From Siphonodentalium dalli (Eukaryota > Mollusca > Scaphopoda > Gadilida > Siphonodentaliidae), in assembly GCA_032622095.1 (NCBI GenBank), contig CP136067.1:96462707-96526706 (forward strand): a DNA stretch of 64,000 bases, written 5' to 3'. The stretch's first letter is position 1. Each line of letters opens with the position of its first letter. Below the pieces are notes generated by a model. The model was not told the DNA's origin. It was given only the letters and a program-made list of their open reading frames with translations, and ran no database searches. Shown piece after piece: positions 24,101-33,002 of this stretch. Position numbers and translations under genes: made by a program.

Positions 24101-27100
24101 AGTCAATAGCCGTACTTAGTGTTATTATCGAGTAGAAATTCGAAACCCTTTCACCACAGCGATAAAATAAGTCGATCTGACATAAGATGCGAATCTATTA
24201 TACTCTTTCAATTAGAACCCAATTAGCTATGTCGCGACCGGATGTCGATGTGTGTTTTGTTTCCGACCGATTGACTGCAAGCTTTATTATATGCCCGATG
24301 GGCACCAATTGCCAAAAAGCTAGGTGCCACTTTTTGTAGCCAATCGGTATTTTTTTGGAGCCATTTCATTTTTATGTTTACCCATACCATGTATGGTAAA
24401 CATAGTGTCGTTGTCCGGATTGACCACTCGTCGTCCGTCCGTCCGTCCGTCTGTCGAGCCGTCTGTCTGTCTGTCTGTCCGTCCGTAGACACTTTACGTG
24501 TAATGCGATAACTCAAACATTTTTTACCTGATCAAAACCAAATTTTGTATATGGGGTTTTCAGCCCAAAATACAGATCGAGTTCGAATATGGGTTTGATC
24601 CGACTTTTTTTGACAGAGTTATGGCCCTTTTTCGACTTAGAATTCACGCATTCTGCCATAACTCAAACATTTTTTATCTGATCGGAACCAAATTTGGTAT
24701 GTGAGTTTCTCGGCCCAAAATACAGATCGAGTTCGAATATGGGTTTGATCCGACTTTTTATTACGGAGTTATGGCCCTTTTTCGACTTAGAATTAATGAA
24801 TTCTGCCGTAACTCAAACATTTTTTATCTGATCGGAACCAAATTTGGTATGTGAGTTTCTCGACCCAAAATACAGATCGAGTTCGAATATGGGTTTGATC
24901 GGAGTTTTTTTTACGGAGTTATGGCCCTTTTTCGACTTAGAATTCATGAATTCTGCCATAACTCAAACATTTTTTATCTGATTGGAACCAAATTTGGTGT
25001 ATGAGTTTCTCAGACCAACATACAGATTGATTTCGAATATGGGTTTGATCGGATTTTTTTTAATGGTGTTATGGTCCTTTGACATATGATTCACACATAC
25101 ATGTACTTCGATAAATCAACCATTTTTCATCTGATAGGAACCAAATTTGGTATGTGAGTTTCTCAACTCAAAATACAGAACGAGTTTGAATATGGGTTAG
25201 ATCCAATTTGTTATACCAGAGATATGGCCCTTTTTAAACTAAGAATTATCCAGATTATAACCCAAGTAACTTACAATTAATGAATACCTGCTTCTCTGTG
25301 AGCAAGATAAAAGACAATATAGTTTATTGCTTTGAGAGTTATTTATAGCCCTCATATGTTAGGTCTGTATAAGAGACACAGTGAATTATTGGATAAATTG
25401 ATTTAGCTATCTTTTTAACCACAACTTAGCCAGGTGAATTTATTTAACTAGACCAATGGAGCTCTCTAAGTCCTTGGATGATGGGACTACATTGGATCAA
25501 ACAAGGCAGAGATAGGTGATTTAACCCCTTTTACCCATTCCATGTCTTTTAACCTTTTCCATTAAATAAATAATTATATTATTTTGATATCTCACATGGC
25601 AATTTGCAACAACATGAATAGAACTGCTCACACTATGATAGTGGTGACAGGCTCTAGAGTTTAGATGTTATATTAACCCTTCTATATTGACTCATACATT
25701 CCAATAATTTGTGTTATTACTGGTTATTATGTACATTTGTCATATACTACTTTAGATCATAACAGTATACTCTATAATTCAACATTAAAAGATTATGATT
25801 CTGATCTTAACAATTTACTATCGCCAAGGGATGGGTTAAACATCTGCCGATCGTGATCGGCCTCTCGTTGTTTATAGCAATTTGCTAAATTGGCAATAGG
25901 CAGCGCGAACCCTGGTCAGAAATCAATGTGTTTTCACATTTAGTCAACTTAAAGATTTATTCAGTGTTCCAGAACTCCATTTACAACAACGACATAAAAC
26001 ATCTGAATTAGTATTTTCTTCTTTGTTCTGTTAAAAAAATGTTGAAAACGAAGTATGACATACAGTAATGCCCTAAATAATCGACTCCTTAACCACAGCA
26101 GAATTATGGGTAATTTTTCAGGATTTAGTCGGAAATATGGCTTAATGCCATTCATTGGAAAGCTCTCAATGTATCTGAACATTTGCTGAGAAATTACTTG
26201 AGAGCTTTCCGATGAATGGCAACAAGCCATATTTCCGACTAAATCCTGAAAAAATACCCATAATTCTGCTGTGGTTAAAGAGTCGATTATTTAGGGTATT
26301 ACTATAAACTAGATCCATAAATACAAAAGAAAAGACTATCATTTTGTTATTGATAAATTAACAAATTAATTTTTGATGTCTCTCTAAAACATCGAAAGAA
26401 TATGAAATAAATACACAGAAAATTTTATATCAGATTAAAAAATTAAATATGTTTCATAAAATTTATGATGTATCGCACAGCGGGCTAGCACCACTAAATT
26501 CACCCTCTGGGGACTTCATTCTGATTAGACCTCATCTTCTCTGGAAAGTTTTTTTTATTATCAAATTAACAAGCTTTTTAGGTTCTTTAGAAACTTCTTC
26601 TTTTTTTTAGTTTCTCCATATCCCCAAATTGGCAGACAACACAATGCATTTTAGTGGTGCCCATGGCCATGGGTGAACATCACCATCTGGCATCTGTACC
26701 ATCTGGGAACTTAAATATGAGTCTAGGTCTCCCATAGCAGATGAGGACATGCAGAACGAGGTCCCCAAAGGATGAATTAGGTGATGCAAGACCACTGTGT
26801 GGCATAGCGTCACTAAATTCACCTGGGGGCCTCATTTTGCAAATGTCGGGCACCATATTTAAGGCCTTGTTATATCTCAAATATTTGAAGTTGCTGATAG
26901 TGCCTTCTTTTAATATTCTAGAAAGTCCATAGAGGAGAAATTGCTTGATAAAGAATTAGAATCTGTTTTGGAGTTATCTTCACAACAATCACAAAATACT
27001 TCAAACTGCGATGAAGATTCATCAGACAATGATTTCTCTTCTAAATCGAAGCAGCAGATATCATTACCAAAATCCCAGAATGCATCTGGTGGAGAAGCAG

Positions 27101-30100
27101 ACGATACAGACAGAGAGTTATCACCTGAATTGAAACACTCATCAGGAGATACATGTACATCAATAGAAATTGTTACTGTACATGAACCTCCGTCATCACC
27201 TCTCAAAAAGATGGCTTCACCGCCAACGCTTCCAAGAAAGACTGTGTCGGCACCAGCCCTCCCCAAAAAGACGGCTTCACCATCAACAACACTTCCTAAG
27301 AAGATTTCATTGCCAGCAGTGAACAAAAAATCTGCCTTGGGTGTGTATTACTCTTTTATTACTAGTATATACTAGCTGGGGTACCCGGCATTGCTCGGGT
27401 GAAGAATGCAAGTTATTAGTGGTCATTCAAGTCATTTTAAATACTTATTAGTCATCTGAGGTAAATGGCACCCGTTGCATGACTATCCAGATAAATATCC
27501 CTCCCAATCCCCAAAAAATTGCACTTCTCAAAAATTACTTTTGCTTCTAAAAATAGGCGCCTTGTGTGTTGTATAGGGCCAGACATGTGGCTCAACCACG
27601 TGTTGATTTCCATGTATTTTTTAATTAGCTGTGCTATTAAAAGTAAAAATGCTGCATAATTTAGCAACTTTAAGTATTAATAAGTCACACATAATATAAA
27701 GAACACCTACAGTTTTTGTTTGAATATCTGAAACATCTCATTTGTGTCTGGAAAAAATATCAGATTTTCACTTGCGGCATGCAGCCTCTCGTGAAAATTC
27801 TATATTTCTTCCAGACACTCATGACATATTTCGGTTAACTGTAGGTATTCTCTATGTAATATTATTTCTATTGAACATTACTTCTTAAAGGGGTACTCTA
27901 CAGTAAATCCGGCCATTTATGGGACCATCTCCTTTTATACTCAACAGAATATTTGCAACAAATGAATTAATTTGAGCCATGGATTAGTGCAAAATACACT
28001 CACGTGCCTACAAACGATGCAAACAACATGGTAATTATAATGAATAATGAAAATGAATAAATGGCTGGAGTCATAAATATTCAAATCTTCAACTTCGTGT
28101 TCATTTTCATCCACAAAAATGCCAAGAAAGGTTGTACATGTATGTTCTGATTCGAAAATATTTGAATCCTATGATCAAATTGAAACTTGAAGCTTCGCAG
28201 AGACCTAAAGGTCGTTCCACACAGCATGCGGTACGTGCAAATTGGGCGGATTTGTCTAATTAGAACACACAGGCCTGATAATAAGGTGCCTGTCAATTTT
28301 CAGGGCTAGTTGATTCGGCAGGTGAGTTGTAACACACTCCTTAGCGGTTTCCGACTTCCATGGCCACCGTCCTGTTGTCTATATCAACCAACGCCTTTTA
28401 TGGTGTCCGATGAGCGTCGGCGTTCGGCGCCTTAACCGGGCGTTTGGTTCATCCCACAGCGCCAGTTCTGCGTGCAGAATGAGGTACCCAGAGGGTGAAT
28501 TTAGTGATGCTATCCCGCATTGTGGGCTAGCATCACTAAATTCACCCTCTAGGGACCTCATTCTGCTTAGGCCTCATATTCTCTGGCAAGTTTATTATCA
28601 AATTTCTATAGAAACTTCTTCACATAGATAGTGTTGAAACGATTAGCGAGAGTCAACAGAGGTAGTCGACTAGTCAGACTCCTTCTAAGAGTTCCTGTTT
28701 CTATGCCCATATGACTTATAAAATTGGGCCAATTGGCCATGTGGCATCACAGTTTTGAGTATCCAACTCTTCGTTTCAGAACGTTCAAACGGAAAGCACG
28801 TGAACTACATTGTATATAATCTCCCGTTTTGCCCGCGAGTCTCCCAATTTGATGTCTTTAAAGGCTCTCCTGCAACATCCATATAATCTCACGGTTTGGG
28901 CTGGGACTAATATCTAGTCCCAGGTTTGGGGAATGCAGGTAATAAAAACATTTTATTTAAACAAAATTGTCGCCAGTGTGTTCTATTGTCTCTCTGAATA
29001 GGCACCTCATGTCGTGGGGGGGGGGGGGGGTATTAGAATCTATACGAATTATGTTTCATATATCTTTGAAGCCATTTTGTTACATCATTACTCTAGTATT
29101 ACACGTGCCACAGTGAGAAGTTATCACTAGCCAATTGCATCACATCGAACTAGACAGTGTTCAGTCGGCACGGCAGCGACACTTCATGTCTTTGATGATC
29201 AACATAAAAGAAACCTCGCCTACACGTGCATACATTGGGTTCAGTTCAGGTCATGGATTTCATTGCCTGTGCATGACTGATGGCAGTGGCATCGTTAAAG
29301 GAACAATGCAATAAGGCTTTAAGAAGTTAATATGTGTTAACTGTTACAGATTATGTGCTAATATGGCCGTGCAATGGCACTGCTGTCATGATAGCACATA
29401 GGTAGTGCTTTTTCCCGACTAATCGACTAGCAGGTTTCGGGATCGACTAATTTAATAATTGTGTTGACTTCGACTAGTCGATTAATTGTTTCAACACTAC
29501 ACATAGATTTCTATTTCTTTTTTAGTTTAGTTTCTCTATAGCCCCAAATTGGCAGACGGCACATTGCATAATCGAGGTTCCCAATGGGTGTATATCACAA
29601 TTTTCACCATTTGGTAACTTCAATCTGAGGCTATGTCTCCCATAGCAGATGAGGCCATGCAGAATGAGGTCCCCAGAGGGTGTGTTTGGTGATGCTAGCC
29701 AACTGTGTCGGATAGCATCACTCAATGCCTTTCTGTGGACCTCATTCTGCAAATGACAGGCACACTAAACTCAGACTGTATGATATGGGCAAAAAATTTT
29801 GAAAAATTACCTCACTGTCCTAATCTGACGGTGTGGAATCATGCGATACCATGTGATTCATCTGCCGTTATTCAGCGTGTTCTGATCTTTACAATGACAA
29901 TAAAGAATGAAGCCACTGGAAGCACAACATTTTTCTGTCATTGTCAGTTTTGGACTGCGATTGTGCATCGCTGCCCCAAGAGCACAAAAACTGTATATAC
30001 GAATAACCACTGTAGACGCAGAAAACGCCAAATGTGACCCGCCATATCAAATCAAGGCTTAAAATAAGTGGTCTGACACGGACAATTGTCAGACGCCAAA

Positions 30101-32459
30101 TTCAAATTTTTATAGGTTGTCAGGCTCTGCTTTTAAACTGTCTGACATAATGTCAGGTTGAAATATTGACATATTTTAAAGGAAAATATCACTGGTAATG
30201 TGATTTTTGCAAAATAAATTGAAATAGTGTGCTGTTAAATGAAAATTATTCTATTGGAGAGTAGTTTTTAATTACTGTTTTTTGCCAAAATCAGTCTTTT
30301 TCAGATATATGATTATTAGAACTTGGATGTCAACAAAATATTGGAATTGGATAACTTATTGAATGAGTATTTCCTATAACCTTAGAAATGAGCATGAATT
30401 TGGCAAGCATATTTGATTTTGTTGCCAGGGTGGGCAGATTAGATTAGCATTATTTATAGTAAAAAAGTGACAATTCAGAAAATGAATATACTTGTGAGAT
30501 AATAAATCATTATTAGTTTCACTTGACATTATTTCGGGTGATAAAAAAGACATGTCAGGCCTCATTTTGAAATGTCAGACCATGTCTGTTTGGTGCCTGA
30601 CAAAATGTCAGACAGTCAAATAAAAATAATTTTAAGGCTTGTATCAAATCCAGTCGTAAGTCGCCTTGCATATATTATAAGAGAATGCATTGGCCTAACA
30701 ATTTTTTACAATTTTAATAATTTTTTCTTGTATTCTTTAACAATTTTATAATTTCACCCATACAGAGCCCCAGACAAACATGAGCAGACAACACTCTTCT
30801 ATATGCTTCTATATATATGTGTGGGGCTCCCTGCAGGGTAATGGATGTTTTTTATTTTATGTCCTAAAAATTGTAAGAAACATTTATTTAAAAAAAATGA
30901 TAAAAAATTGTTAGGCCAATGCATTCTCTTATATATGCGAGGCGACCTATGGTCGACTCGCATATATAAGAGAATGCATTGGCACAGGGTAAAAAAAATC
31001 CCGACTTACGACTGGATTTGATATGTCGGGTCACAAATACTCTTTTGCCATGTGGAATGGTCTTAAAGGCATGGATGGCCTTCATTACAGGTTATATTTT
31101 AGAAATAACAGTTACCAAATTATGCAAAGTTTCTCAAGAATATTATACTAATAGTATACATGTAGCATAATGATAGAATATGAATGCGATATTATCCACA
31201 AAACATACTTTGTGTGAGCCGAGCATTTGTTTATATACAGTATGTAAATAGTGAGCGATAAGCAAAACACTCAACACCATGGCAATTTTTTTAGAGAGTG
31301 ATTCAGGGTGACCCATTCAACAACGAAATCTTGAGAGGCGATGATTAGCCAACGCTATACATGTACCACTATTAGTGGTCCATTAGTGGGATCTCCCCGT
31401 TGTTGAAAGTGGTTTGCTTATCGCATATTCTTTAAGTAATGTTTGTTTACATAACATGTCGTTGGTTTACATAACACAGAGTAATAATATGCAATTTATG
31501 CGATATTTATGATTGGTATACATAAGAACAAAGTTTGTCTATAATATAATAATATTTTTTCTGTTTATGGCGGTTTTAATGGATGGTGCTATTTTAACAG
31601 CAATACCCACCGCTAACGCTTGCCGTATCTTTAAGATCTATGTTTATTGAATTCTAACAATTAATGCTGATGAATGGTACCATTGTTTCAAATTGTAAAC
31701 ATCAACATTCAAAATTTTGAATCACACCAACAAGACAAGATTTGTCCAATCTGGGTAACAAAATACCTGTTTAGTTTTTTAATGCTCATTTAAAAAAAAA
31801 TGGGACTTACATGTATTATGTCATTGATATGTTTGTCCTTCAGTCCATTCACTTTTGGTTTCTGGATGATAACTTTAGACAGTCTGAACTGAGTGAAACG
31901 AAATTTGGTATGTGGGTTTACTAGAATAAGATACAGGTCAAGTTCAAATTTGCGTCCGCACACCAATTTTCACCAGAGTTATGGCTCTTTTTGTTGGAAT
32001 TTGCACTCAATTTCGTTTCTGGGTGATAACTTTAGAAAGTCTAAACTGAATGGATTGAAATTTGGTATGTGAGTTTAGTAACAGGTAAATTTAGAATTTG
32101 GGTTCTGCCCGCTAAAATTTCACCAAAGTTATGGCCCTTTGAATTACTACAGGCGTATTTTGCCATGCTCTTGTGTTTTAACATATCTAATTATTCTGAT
32201 TTTAGCTGCAGGCTCTTCACTATCAGCCCAAAGTGGATCCACAAAATCAATCGTTTCATCATCTCGATCTCCGCTCATGGCAGCCAACCGATCACCACTG
32301 AATGTGGTACATGTACCTGCTCGTTCACCATTGGTTGCTACTTCTACGCGACCACCACTGGGAGGAGTTACGATCAATTCACCGTCGTCACTGAGACTCG
32401 GACTGTCACGAAACCAGAGAGTAAAGCCTCTGCATGCATCTGTTAGAGTTCAACCATGA
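18115..32459 (+). CDS. RAD51AP1: RAD51-associated protein 1 homologue (whole gene, five exons)
   Basis: RAD51AP1 is a nuclear DNA-binding cofactor that stimulates RAD51 strand invasion in homologous recombination. The exons 18115-18140, 19204-19256, 22710-22869, 26922-27340 and 32206-32459 join in frame (912 nt, 303 aa; vertebrate proteins are about 335-350). Visible family features are SKKKIDYVGLDAGSGSD followed by DDFASSTPPPQKKSKT (the N-terminal block), EKLLDKELESVLEL, and the C-terminal signature LRLGLSRNQRVKPLH that includes the RAD51-binding end. Between them lie a Ser/acidic middle and Pro-Lys-Lys repeats. All internal junctions are GT-AG with matching phases. Exon 1 is the least certain. 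A W-x-P-P motif I expect before the C-terminal block was not found, so a small exon in intron 4 may be missing. Confidence 0.85.
18463..18690 (+). repeat. Two direct ~110-bp copies (TTCACATTTAATAAATAATTG)
   Basis: GTAGGCCAAATTCACATTTA begins two copies near 18463 and 18603. Each is followed by TGCAATTAATTTTGCTTTAG and a GCGCAATTGAATTGC palindrome. Related to the hairpin array at 14210-15105. Lies in RAD51AP1 intron 1. Confidence 0.8.
18949..19031. mobile_element. Tiny TTAA foldback derivative
   Basis: TTAACAGTTCCGTGACTCCA at the left and CTCCAGTCATGGAAGGGTTAA at the right resemble the outer ends of the elements at 51746-52021 and 60512-60749. Only about 80 bp remain and the hairpin modules are absent. 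Confidence 0.55.
19204..19256 (+). CDS. RAD51AP1: RAD51AP1 exon 2
   Basis: Acceptor TTATTATTATAG, donor GTATGT, 53 nt, encoding SKKKIDYVGLDAGSGSD with split codons at both ends. It aligns with the vertebrate segment KKPVNYxxFDxSDSD. The last G joins AT of exon 3 to make Asp, giving the conserved SDDDF. Confidence 0.85.
19280..19393. mobile_element. Half of an ACAGTAATGCCC foldback MITE
   Basis: Right arm only, from GAGAGCTTTCCGATGAATGG to GGGCATTACTGTA, in RAD51AP1 intron 2 just after exon 2. Confidence 0.8.
19394..19870. other. Intronic sequence, probable old repeat
   Basis: No coding signal. GTTCTTTAACGTGCACGCAC and nearby blocks have the look of an old dispersed element, but there is no second copy here to confirm it. 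Confidence 0.35.
19871..20570. repeat. Degenerate ~130-bp tandem repeat interrupted by a MITE
   Basis: GAATATGTTTTCTAATTTGTA-like segments recur near 20040, 20172 and 20476 with GTACCCAATGTA and CCCATGGG words around them. A foldback MITE sits inside at 20271-20409. Confidence 0.6.
20271..20409. mobile_element. ACAGTAATGC foldback MITE, internally deleted
   Basis: TACAGTAATGCGCCCTAAAT to GGGCATTACTGTA. The left arm is shortened to about 50 bp and the right arm is full length. Confidence 0.8.
20578..20704. mobile_element. TGTGACCCGCC element, left half, with hairpin H1
   Basis: It starts TGTGACCCGCCATATCAAAT, then GTAAGTCGGGATTTTTT, then the 69-bp hairpin H1 at 20629-20697. The matching right end is missing. 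The full form is at 30033-31035. Confidence 0.7.
20705..21507. other. Intronic, no gene seen
   Basis: AT-rich intron 2 sequence of RAD51AP1 with no recognised repeat. Confidence 0.5.
21508..21906. mobile_element. TTAA-CCCTTTACCCAACA foldback with two 69-bp hairpins
   Basis: Ends TTAACCCTTTACCCAACA and TGTTGGGTAAAGGGTTAA are perfect inverted repeats. TTAA with CCC termini is the piggyBac signature. Hairpins H2 (21661-21729) and H3 (21808-21876) lie inside in opposite orientations, separated by an AT-rich spacer. The left side also carries CCGGCCAAATAAAGC. Other copies: 46909-47308, 47611-47988, 54683-55042 and a partial one at 62859-63060. Confidence 0.9.
21907..22288. other. Intronic, no gene seen
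   Basis: Intron 2 of RAD51AP1 with nothing recognised. Confidence 0.45.
22289..22672. mobile_element. GAATGAGGTCCCC foldback, long form
   Basis: It starts AGCCTTGAAATAGTGTGTCT, has an AGGTCCCCAGAAGGTGAATT arm, and an inner pair (TTCAACTGGGG, CCCTTCTGTTCAGT) seen in other long copies. It ends at GTGATGCTAGTACGCCGTGC, 38 bp before RAD51AP1 exon 3. Confidence 0.75.
22710..22869 (+). CDS. RAD51AP1: RAD51AP1 exon 3
   Basis: Acceptor TTTTATCAACAG, donor GTTAGG, 160 nt. It encodes DDFASSTPPPQKKSKT, then a Lys-rich stretch and IDIDDEFRPEKTARIEKKSL. The first residues match the conserved DDFxSxTxPxxKKSxT block. Basic clusters suit DNA binding or a nuclear localisation signal. A foldback element ends only about 40 bp upstream of the acceptor. 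Confidence 0.9.
22870..23299. other. Intron 3 start, no feature
   Basis: AT-rich intron sequence with no recognised gene or repeat. Confidence 0.45.
23300..24367. mobile_element. Eroded hAT-like region
   Basis: GGTGCCACTTTTNNAGCCA-type words recur at 23380-23470 and 24300-24365 around a ZNF862-type zinc-finger fragment (23575-23898, - strand). Together these suggest a decayed hAT transposon or hAT-derived gene in RAD51AP1 intron 3. Ends were not identified. Confidence 0.4.
23575..23898 (-). pseudogene. ZNF862/hAT-type zinc-finger N-terminus, frameshifted
   Basis: One frame starts MKKITDFFG and runs through a Ser/Pro region to KRKFR. The similarity then continues in another frame as NEWKISREWL, SFDGDKKVMFCSTCRAAN and SGCSIMKKDLILKHE. 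The W..WL, F/YD, MFCSxC, F..G and K...LxxH pattern is the TTF-type zinc finger of ZNF862/hAT proteins. The one-base shift lies at the KRKF/NEW junction. A possible donor (AAAG|GTATGT) follows. No DDE or dimerisation domain is visible. Confidence 0.6.
24368..25250 (-). repeat. Inverted copy of the 3540-4412 repeat family
   Basis: It starts ATGTTTACCCATACCATG, has a GTCC/GTCT tract, then five or so ~120-bp units with GAGTTATGGCCCTTTTT and CAGATCGAGTTCGAATATGG. Unit identity is high in the first four and lower at the distal end. Confidence 0.85.
25251..26060. other. Intronic; dispersed repeat segments
   Basis: 25625-25780 (GTGGTGACAGGCT, AACAGTATACTCTATA) is similar, inverted, to 62640-62815. 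25815-25870 matches 2418-2466 inverted. No gene. Confidence 0.6.
26061..26306. mobile_element. ACAGTAATGCCC foldback MITE
   Basis: Both arms are present, from TACAGTAATGCCCTAAAT to GGGTATTACTATA. The centre carries the AATGTATCTGAACATTTGCT filler also found at 313-345 and 5667-5688. The 89-aa ORF is an artefact of the arms. Confidence 0.85.
26461..26868. mobile_element. GAATGAGGTCCCC foldback, long form
   Basis: CACTAAATTCACCCTCTGG, then an AT-rich core, then CAGAACGAGGTCCCCAAAGG and a final CACCTGGGGGCCTCATTTTG. It ends about 50 bp before the acceptor of RAD51AP1 exon 4. Confidence 0.75.
26922..27340 (+). CDS. RAD51AP1: RAD51AP1 exon 4
   Basis: Acceptor TTTTAATATTCTAG, donor GTGTGT, 419 nt. 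It starts KSIEEKLLDKELESVLELSS, like the vertebrate DDKLYxRDLExALxLS segment. A Ser/Asp/Glu-rich disordered stretch follows, then repeated PKK/PRK motifs (LPRKT, LPKKT, LPKKI). The single leftover G joins CT (or GC) of exon 5. The long antisense ORF over this exon is a composition shadow. Confidence 0.9.
27341..28439. other. RAD51AP1 intron 4, left part; dispersed fragments
   Basis: ACTAGCTGGGGTACCCGGC near 27371 and AAAGGGGTACTCTAC near 27888 look like element fragments; the latter resembles 61408-61580. No exon with a matching phase was found, though a very short one would be missed. Confidence 0.4.
28440..29775. mobile_element. GAATGAGGTCCCC foldback split by a hAT insertion
   Basis: The left part (28440-28628) has GAATGAGGTACCCAGAGGG and GGGCTAGCATCACTAAATTC. 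The right part (29500-29775) has GCAGATGAGGCCATGCAGAA and ends CATTCTGCAAATGACAGGC. Removing 28629-29499 and one 8-bp duplication restores the layout of uninterrupted copies such as 44975-45425. Confidence 0.8.
28629..29499. mobile_element. 871-bp non-autonomous hAT element with 8-bp target duplication
   Basis: Ends TAGTGTTGAAAC and GTTTCAACACTA are perfect inverted repeats. CACATAGA stands on both sides (28621-28628 and 29500-29507). An 8-bp duplication and TAGTG ends identify hAT. GACTAGTCGA-type repeats lie near both ends. A 15-G run is at 29016-29030. No transposase is present. Confidence 0.9.
30033..31035. mobile_element. TGTGACCCG element with hairpin H5, itself interrupted
   Basis: Ends TGTGACCCGCCATATC and GATATGTCGGGTCACA. 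Inside are half a hairpin (30661-30694), AT-rich spacer, full hairpin H5 (30915-30983) and the inner arm AAATCCCGACTTACGACTGG. A 589-bp element is inserted at 30054-30642. Confidence 0.8.
30054..30642. mobile_element. 589-bp insertion with 8-bp duplication ATCAAATC
   Basis: ATCAAATC flanks both sides (30046-30053, 30643-30650). Ends AAGGCTTAAAAT and ATTTTAAGGCTTGT are near inverted repeats, and TGTCAGAC motifs lie inside. The uninterrupted host sequence is visible at 20588-20606. Probably hAT-type. Confidence 0.75.
31036..31840. repeat. Diverged third copy of the 1-1391 duplication core
   Basis: 31085-31625 resembles 405-930 (ACAGTTACCAAATTATG, ACTAATAGTATACATGTAG, GCAAAACACTCAACACCATG, TTTATGGCGGTTTTAATGG). 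So the duplicated segment contains a dispersed family rather than a unique sequence. Confidence 0.7.
31841..32150. repeat. Dispersed repeat, GAAATTTGGTATGTGNGTTT units
   Basis: Two ~165-bp degenerate units (GATAACTTTAGA, TTTGGTATGTG, AGAGTTATGGCTC), loosely related to the repeat at 24368-25250. It ends close to the RAD51AP1 exon 5 acceptor. Confidence 0.6.
32206..32459 (+). CDS. RAD51AP1: RAD51AP1 exon 5 and stop
   Basis: Acceptor CTGATTTTAG, with an alternative CTGCAG six bases later that keeps the phase. It encodes a Ser/Arg/Pro-rich basic tail with repeated RSPL, then SPSSLRLGLSRNQRVKPLHA and a short end to TGA at 32457-32459. LRLGLSRxxRVKPLH is the diagnostic RAD51AP1 C-terminal motif. 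A MITE begins 24 bp after the stop. Confidence 0.92.
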
Positions 32460-32482
32460 TAGAAAATATTGAGGCCACATAA

Positions 32483-33002
32483 GGCCAAAAAAAATTTATT
32501 TCAGTTTTTAGATAATTTGTTCTCTAAATCAATGAGGGAGGGAGGACTTTATTTTTATTTTTTATTTTTGTTTGCAGATCGTAAGCATGGATCATGATAG
32601 CTTCCCTTATCTAGTAATAGTCAGAAAATGTAGAAGGAACTTTATTTTGCATATACACTCTGATTAATCTGATATAAAAATTATATTATGCTATTAGTGT
32701 ACCTAGGAAATTTATGATTACATGTTATAATGGAGAGGTGTCAATTTATAGACAAGTAAGACAACAATAAATTAGAACATTATTGGTAATCCCTATGTCA
32801 TACAGGTATACTGGTAGCACAATGTAATTTTTATATCCGATTAAATGAGTGTATATGCAAAACAAAGTTCCCTCTATATAATCATGATCCATGCTTACAA
32901 TGTGCACAAAAAAATAAAAAATAAATTCCGCCCTCCCTCATTGAATCAGAAAAAAATTTGTCTGAGACTCAAATAATATTTTTTATTTGGCCTAAGAGGT
33001 TC
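32483..33002. mobile_element. 520-bp Harbinger-like MITE forming the RAD51AP1 3' UTR
   Basis: Ends GGCCAAAAA and TTTGGCC with TAA duplicated outside (32480-32482, 33003-33005). The inverted arms extend about 130 bp (ATCAATGAGGGAGGG / CCCTCCCTCATTGA; GCATGGATCATGAT / ATCATGATCCATGC). The first canonical AATAAA after the stop codon (32766-32771) lies inside. Confidence 0.85.
32766..32771 (+). promoter_or_regulatory. Candidate poly(A) signal AATAAA for RAD51AP1
   Basis: First canonical AATAAA downstream of the TGA at 32459 and within the MITE. Use is inferred from position only. Confidence 0.4.

Noticed and set aside
26910-27326. 138-codon open frame on - over RAD51AP1 exon 4
   Set aside because: Antisense shadow of a Ser/Lys-rich exon; sense-strand splice phases and family motifs decide the strand.
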